The position numbers were made by a program, and so were the translations under genes. Of a stretch of 64,000 nt of DNA, positions 60,453 through 64,000 are shown piece by piece. The stretch spans positions 248,001-312,000 of the forward strand of contig NZ_CP016761.1 of the NCBI RefSeq assembly GCF_001642935.1, read 5' to 3'. The notes under the pieces are model-generated. The model ran no database searches. It saw only the letters and a program-made list of their open reading frames with translations, and was not told the origin of the DNA. The DNA comes from Fictibacillus arsenicus. GTDB lineage: Bacteria; Bacillota; Bacilli; Bacillales; Fictibacillaceae. Position 1 is the first letter of the stretch. Each line of letters begins with the position of its first letter.

Positions 60453-60800
60453 TTAACCTTTAACAGGACTGAATTCGTGCACCCATACTCTCATGTGAGG
60501 AAGCCAAGGCATTCCTGGGTGGTAAGATAAAATCGCTTCTTTATATGCCTCTACTGTTTCGAAACCTTCATCTTGTGCATGATTGTCTGTTAATTCACCT
60601 AATGACTGTGAGTAAACATTGTCCACGACAAACTTGTGGCCTTGCAATTCCATAATTTCGCCTACATCAGCATATCTTCCGTTACGGCGAGTAGCAGTCT
60701 TTTTGCCCGCGATTACCATTTCAACATCTGAAGGCATTGTTACAAGTCTTTCGATCGAACAAGTTTTTGGCGGCAAATTGTTGTTTTCATGATTTGTCAT
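60453..60800 (-). CDS. ASCH-domain protein
   Basis: 115 residues from the ATG at 60800 after GGGAGTTTTTACAT. ASCH fold (PUA-like): IERLVTMPSDVEMVIAGKKTATRRNGRYADVGEIMELQGHKFVVDNVYSQSLGELTDNHAQDEGFETVEAYKE and the C-terminal MRVWVHEF. ASCH proteins bind or modify RNA or nucleosides; this one's substrate is unknown. Confidence 0.85.
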   Translation of the reverse strand: MTNHENNNLPPKTCSIERLVTMPSDVEMVIAGKKTATRRNGRYADVGEIMELQGHKFVVDNVYSQSLGELTDNHAQDEGFETVEAYKEAILSYHPGMPWLPHMRVWVHEFSPVKG

Positions 60801-60865
60801 ATGTAAAAACTCCCTTTCTATTTTCTCCATTTTCTAATGTATCACATTTTATAAATAAAGATGTC

Positions 60866-61128
60866 CTTCTTTGACAAGTTGATTGGAGTGTAAGGTGCGT
60901 GCCTACCACATGAGAATCTTCTCGATAGGCATGCGACGAGGAAGCTCTCTACGGTAGCATTAACTTGAAGACGCAGGAGCAAGGTACTTCTTTAAAGCGT
61001 GACAGGTGAGACCCCGCCAGTGCAAAGCGATAGGGAGGCTCACCGCACGCTCCGCGGAAAGCGAGCACCCTGGAACGGAAATCAACTCCTTTCAAGAGCA
61101 GCCAAGTATTCGAAAACAGCCTTTTAAA
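60866..61128. repeat. GC-rich interspersed repeat, long copy 2 with extra insert
   Basis: Left end TTTGACAAGTTGATTGGAGTG, right end GGAACGGAAATCAACTCCTTTCAAG and CGAAAACAGCCTTTT. The core AGGTGAGACCCCGCCAGTGC, GGGAGGCTCACCGC, CTCCGCGGAAAGCGAGC matches copy 1. About 100 bp near 60895-61000 (including CTACCACATGAGAATCTTCTCG) is absent from copy 1. An open frame at 61006-61317 runs through it but has no gene features. Makes up most of the 419-bp gap before recQ. Confidence 0.85.
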
Positions 61129-61219
61129 TCAACTAAAACGGTAAGATGTGTCTTTGCTATGTTAGGGATGTACCTTTATAATCAAGAGATGACTCTACCT
61201 GAGGGGGGCAAGAAAAGTT

Positions 61220-63367
61220 TTGATACAAAAAGCAAAGCAAATGCTAGAGTTGCATTACGGTTATTCTTCATTCCGGAATGGACAAGAGCAAGCGATACAA
61301 TCGGTTTTAGCAGGTGAAGATACTCTTTGTGTCATGCCGACAGGCGGAGGTAAATCGATCTGCTATCAGATTCCTGCCCTTGTTTTTGAAGGAACAACGA
61401 TTGTTATTTCTCCTTTAATTTCATTGATGAAAGATCAGGTTGATACATTATTGCAGTTAGGAATTTCCGCAGCCTTCATTAATAGTTCGATAACAGCGGC
61501 AGAAACGAGAGATCGAATCGAAAAGGCAAAGCGCGGAGAATATAAACTTCTATATATTGCACCAGAAAGACTAGAATCCTATGACTTTATGGATCATTTA
61601 AGACAAATCGATATTCCTTTAGTGGCAGTAGACGAGGCTCATTGTATCTCGCAATGGGGTCATGATTTCCGGCCGAGCTATCAGCGTATTCAGAGAATGA
61701 TAGGGAACTTGCCGAAGCGTCCTGTTGTGCTCGCGCTAACGGCAACTGCTACACCAAGAGTTCGTCAGGATATTTGCTGGTCGCTTGATATCGATGAAAA
61801 CAAAACCGTTTTAACAGGATTTGAGCGGGAGAATCTTTCTTTCTCAGTGATTAAAGGGCAAGATCGTCTCTCTTTTCTAAAAGATTTTATTAAAAAGAAC
61901 GAAAAAGAAGCGGGAATCATTTATGCGGCTACACGAAAGACTGTCGATCAGCTGTATGAGCACCTGAAAAAGAGCGGTATCCATGTTTCGCGCTACCATG
62001 CCGGGATGAACGACCACGAAAGAATGGAGCAACAGGAGCAATTTCTGCAAGATGAATCTTCTGTAATGGTTGCAACATCTGCGTTTGGTATGGGGATCGA
62101 TAAGTCGAACATCCGATACGTCATTCATTTTCAGCTGCCGAAAAATATGGAAAGCTATTATCAGGAAGCAGGCCGTGCTGGCCGAGACGGATTACCGAGT
62201 GAATGTATTCTTCTTTATTCGTCTCAGGACGTTCAAGTTCAGCGGTTCTTGATCGATCAGTCAAGTGAATCTGACCGCATTTCGCAGGAACTTGAAAAAC
62301 TGCAGCTTATGGTGGATTACTGTCATACAGAAAGCTGTCTGCAAAAAATGATAGTGCGCTACTTCAGTGACGAAGAAATACCGCCATGCGGACGCTGCGG
62401 CAATTGTACGGATTCACGGGAAAGCATTGAGGTAACAAGGGAAGCTCAAATCGTTCTTTCCTGTATCGTGCGAATGGGGCAGAAAAGATTCGGTAAAACA
62501 ATCATCGCCCAGGTGCTGACAGGATCCAAAAATAAAAAAGTGCAGGAGCTGAAATTTCAGAAGCTGCCAACATACGGCATGATGAAAGAAAAAAGCATAA
62601 AAGAAGTCACCGACTTTATTGAATTCTTTATCTCACAAGAACTGATTGCGGTAGAGCATGGCTCTTTTCCGACTCTTTACATAAAAGAAAAAGGAAAAGA
62701 TGTTCTGTTAGGAAAAGAAACCGTGATGCGAAAAGAAGCAGTTCAGACAAAGCAGGTTTCAAACGACGATCCATTGTTCGAAGAACTTCGAATGGTCCGA
62801 AAGGCCATCGCAGAAAAAGAAAACGTACCGCCGTTTGTTATTTTTGCTGATACGGCGCTGAAAGATATGTGCGTAAAGCTGCCTGAAACAAAAGAAGAGT
62901 TTTTAACAGTCACAGGAGTTGGTCAAAATAAACTAGAGAAGTATGGTGAACAGTTTATCGAGGCAATTCTGGAGTTTTTAGTACAAAACCCCGAACGCAA
63001 GGAGAATGCAGTGAAGGGGTCTGTCCCGGGGACAGACCCCAATAAGAAAAAAGCGACACCAAATTCTCACCTTGAAACATACACGTTTTATAAAGAGGAA
63101 ATGTCTGTTGAAGAAATAGCAGAACATCGTGATCTGGCAGTGAGTACAGTGGAAAGCCACCTTATTCAATGCATGCAGGAAGGGATGGACGTTCATATGG
63201 AAGACCTCATTCCAGATGAATATATCGCTGAGATCGAAAACGCCATCCAGCAGGCTGGCGGAGAAAAGTTAAAGCCGATCAAAGAATTGCTTCCTGATGA
63301 AGTAAGCTATTTTATGATTAAAGTGTTTTTGCTTCAAAATGAGAATGGGAAACGGGTGACATTATGA
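61220..63367 (+). CDS. recQ: ATP-dependent DNA helicase RecQ
   Basis: 715 residues from the TTG at 61220, ten bases after GAGGGGGG. Order: helicase core (Walker A VMPTGGGKS at 38-46, DEAHCISQWGHDF, TATATPRV, motif VI QEAGRAGRDG), zinc-binding domain (CHTESC...CGRCGNC), winged helix, HRDC (about 525-595), then a C-terminal HTH_40-like domain (ETYTFYKEEMSVEEIAEHRDLAVSTVESHLIQCM). Longer than the ~590-residue B. subtilis RecQ because of this tail. A GGGGTCTG palindrome supplies the linker residues KGSVPGTDP. Overlaps the next gene by ATGA. Confidence 0.96.
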   Translation: MIQKAKQMLELHYGYSSFRNGQEQAIQSVLAGEDTLCVMPTGGGKSICYQIPALVFEGTTIVISPLISLMKDQVDTLLQLGISAAFINSSITAAETRDRIEKAKRGEYKLLYIAPERLESYDFMDHLRQIDIPLVAVDEAHCISQWGHDFRPSYQRIQRMIGNLPKRPVVLALTATATPRVRQDICWSLDIDENKTVLTGFERENLSFSVIKGQDRLSFLKDFIKKNEKEAGIIYAATRKTVDQLYEHLKKSGIHVSRYHAGMNDHERMEQQEQFLQDESSVMVATSAFGMGIDKSNIRYVIHFQLPKNMESYYQEAGRAGRDGLPSECILLYSSQDVQVQRFLIDQSSESDRISQELEKLQLMVDYCHTESCLQKMIVRYFSDEEIPPCGRCGNCTDSRESIEVTREAQIVLSCIVRMGQKRFGKTIIAQVLTGSKNKKVQELKFQKLPTYGMMKEKSIKEVTDFIEFFISQELIAVEHGSFPTLYIKEKGKDVLLGKETVMRKEAVQTKQVSNDDPLFEELRMVRKAIAEKENVPPFVIFADTALKDMCVKLPETKEEFLTVTGVGQNKLEKYGEQFIEAILEFLVQNPERKENAVKGSVPGTDPNKKKATPNSHLETYTFYKEEMSVEEIAEHRDLAVSTVESHLIQCMQEGMDVHMEDLIPDEYIAEIENAIQQAGGEKLKPIKELLPDEVSYFMIKVFLLQNENGKRVTL
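63016..63040. repeat. GGGGTCTGTCCC palindrome inside recQ
   Basis: A perfect 12-bp inverted repeat around a single central base, GGGGTCTGTCCC-G-GGGACAGACCCC, read in frame as GSVPGTDP between the HRDC and HTH_40-like domains. Same core as the intergenic palindrome at 17786-17825. Confidence 0.88.
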
Positions 63368-64000
63368 AAAAGAACGTCCGGTTAAAAGTGAAATCTTCAT
63401 ATGTGAAGGGCTTAAAAGCAGGCTATCCTCTCATTACAGAGGATGCTGTTCAAAATATCAGCAATGTAAAAGAAGAAGGTACAATCATCGAGCTGTTTGA
63501 TGAGAAAAATGTGTTTCTTGGAAAAGGATACTATGGCAAGCAGAACAAAGGCCGGGGATGGGTCCTGACTCAAAATTCCCAAGAAGTTATCGATCAAAGT
63601 TTTTTTGAAAAGAAAATAAAGAAAGCAGTCGATCATCGAGAAGCACTTTACAACGATTATGAAACGACGGCATTCCGTGTTTTTAACGGCGAAGGAGACG
63701 GAATCGGCGGACTGACAATTGATCATTATAACGGCTATTACGTCCTTACTTGGTACAGTGAAGGAATCTATGCGTTTAAAGATGAAGTGATCGAGTCTCT
63801 TAAAAACATCGTTAAGGTAAAAGGGCTGTACGAGAAGAAGCGTTTTGCCGTAAAAGGAAAGTACATCGATGATGATGATTTTGTGGAAGGTGAACAAGCT
63901 CCAAGTCCTTTAATCGTTCGGGAAAATGGTATCCACTTTGCGGTTTATTTAAATGATGGCGCAATGGTCGGCATTTTCTTAGATCAGCGAGACGTTCGAA
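63364..64000 (+). CDS. 23S rRNA (cytosine-C5)-methyltransferase, RlmI type (partial)
   Basis: Starts at ATG 63364 overlapping the recQ stop and runs to the window edge (at least 212 residues of an expected ~390). N-terminal PUA domain: KKNVRLKVKSSYVKGLKAGYPLITEDAVQN, IIELFDEKNVFLGKGYYGKQNKGRGWVL; then FRVFNGEGDGIGGLTIDHYNGYYVLTWYSEGIY and ENGIHFAVYLNDGAMVGIFLDQRDVR, the start of the SAM domain as in the RlmI family (B. subtilis YwbD relative). Coupled to recQ. The catalytic Cys region is beyond the window. Confidence 0.92.
   Translation, partial: MKKNVRLKVKSSYVKGLKAGYPLITEDAVQNISNVKEEGTIIELFDEKNVFLGKGYYGKQNKGRGWVLTQNSQEVIDQSFFEKKIKKAVDHREALYNDYETTAFRVFNGEGDGIGGLTIDHYNGYYVLTWYSEGIYAFKDEVIESLKNIVKVKGLYEKKRFAVKGKYIDDDDFVEGEQAPSPLIVRENGIHFAVYLNDGAMVGIFLDQRDVR

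Noticed and set aside
61006-61317. Open frame across the long repeat copy 2 into recQ
   Set aside because: Runs through the non-coding repeat and overlaps recQ in another frame; no ribosome site or family.
1-64000. tRNA or rRNA genes
   Set aside because: I saw no cloverleaf with a GTTCRANNC arm and CCA end, and no rRNA-like conserved stretches.

Overview
The window reads as chromosome of a low-to-medium GC, endospore-forming type Bacillaceae. The strongest clue is the block yerO-like tetR / swrC, gatC-gatA-gatB, dgkB and rlmCD, which are neighbours in Bacillus subtilis and are found here in related order with extra genes inserted between them. Other Bacillus-type signs are AGGAGG-like ribosome binding sites, frequent TTG/GTG starts, a secreted M4 neutral protease, a secreted subtilase and LytTR-DUF3021 and YhjB/YhjC-type pairs. 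A Fictibacillus-like genus is my guess; the sequence alone does not prove it.

Layout. 1-1225: an IS1182-type transposase on the minus strand, split at an A6G slippery run and cut by the window edge. 1470-5643: two small proteins, then gatCAB. 5681-11192: short-chain fatty acid permease, TetR repressor and divergent SwrC RND pump with a palindrome lying between -35 and -10. 11388-15066: a four-gene oligopeptide ABC transporter without a binding protein. 15230-17698: CPBP protease, TIM-barrel protein, small membrane protein and GNAT enzyme, all minus. 18003-24948: dgkB, methyltransferase, subtilase, rlmCD, zinc-ribbon protein, a Dus-family enzyme, S51 peptidase. 25272-36948: secreted protease, SstT, VOC protein, MDR dehydrogenase, PQQ-type glucose dehydrogenase lipoprotein, several unknowns, a frameshifted amidohydrolase, a FAD oxidase and a divergent HTH / VWA pair. 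37413-40135: GntR-ABC-permease operon. 40284-49512: a deleted persulfide dioxygenase-rhodanese gene, GntP permease, methyltransferase-aldolase pair, PhoD, YfhP-like protein and a glycosyltransferase. 49670-55185: cobalamin riboswitch ahead of a thioesterase, a second thioesterase, LysR, ferritin-like and spermidine synthase-like proteins. 55456-64000: LytTR/DUF3021, symporter with DUF3311 partner, nitrilase, ASCH protein, RecQ and an RlmI-type methyltransferase running off the end.

The most unusual signal is not a gene. Five intergenic spacers (about 2227-2345, 11241-11335, 35600-35735, 56352-56425 and 59820-59925) each hold four to six copies of a short word, and the copies are 20-21 bp apart, close to two helical turns. 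The word differs from spacer to spacer but the pitch is the same, and the arrays sit at the 3' side of transcription units. Besides these there is a family of about 150-260 bp GC-rich interspersed repeats (two long copies and one copy reduced to its ends), and a GGGGTCTG...CAGACCCC palindrome family, one member of which is read in frame inside recQ.

The window also shows repeated gene decay: a multicopper oxidase tail, a peroxiredoxin and a persulfide dioxygenase-rhodanese that have each lost their middle or most of their length, and a one-base frameshift in an amidohydrolase.
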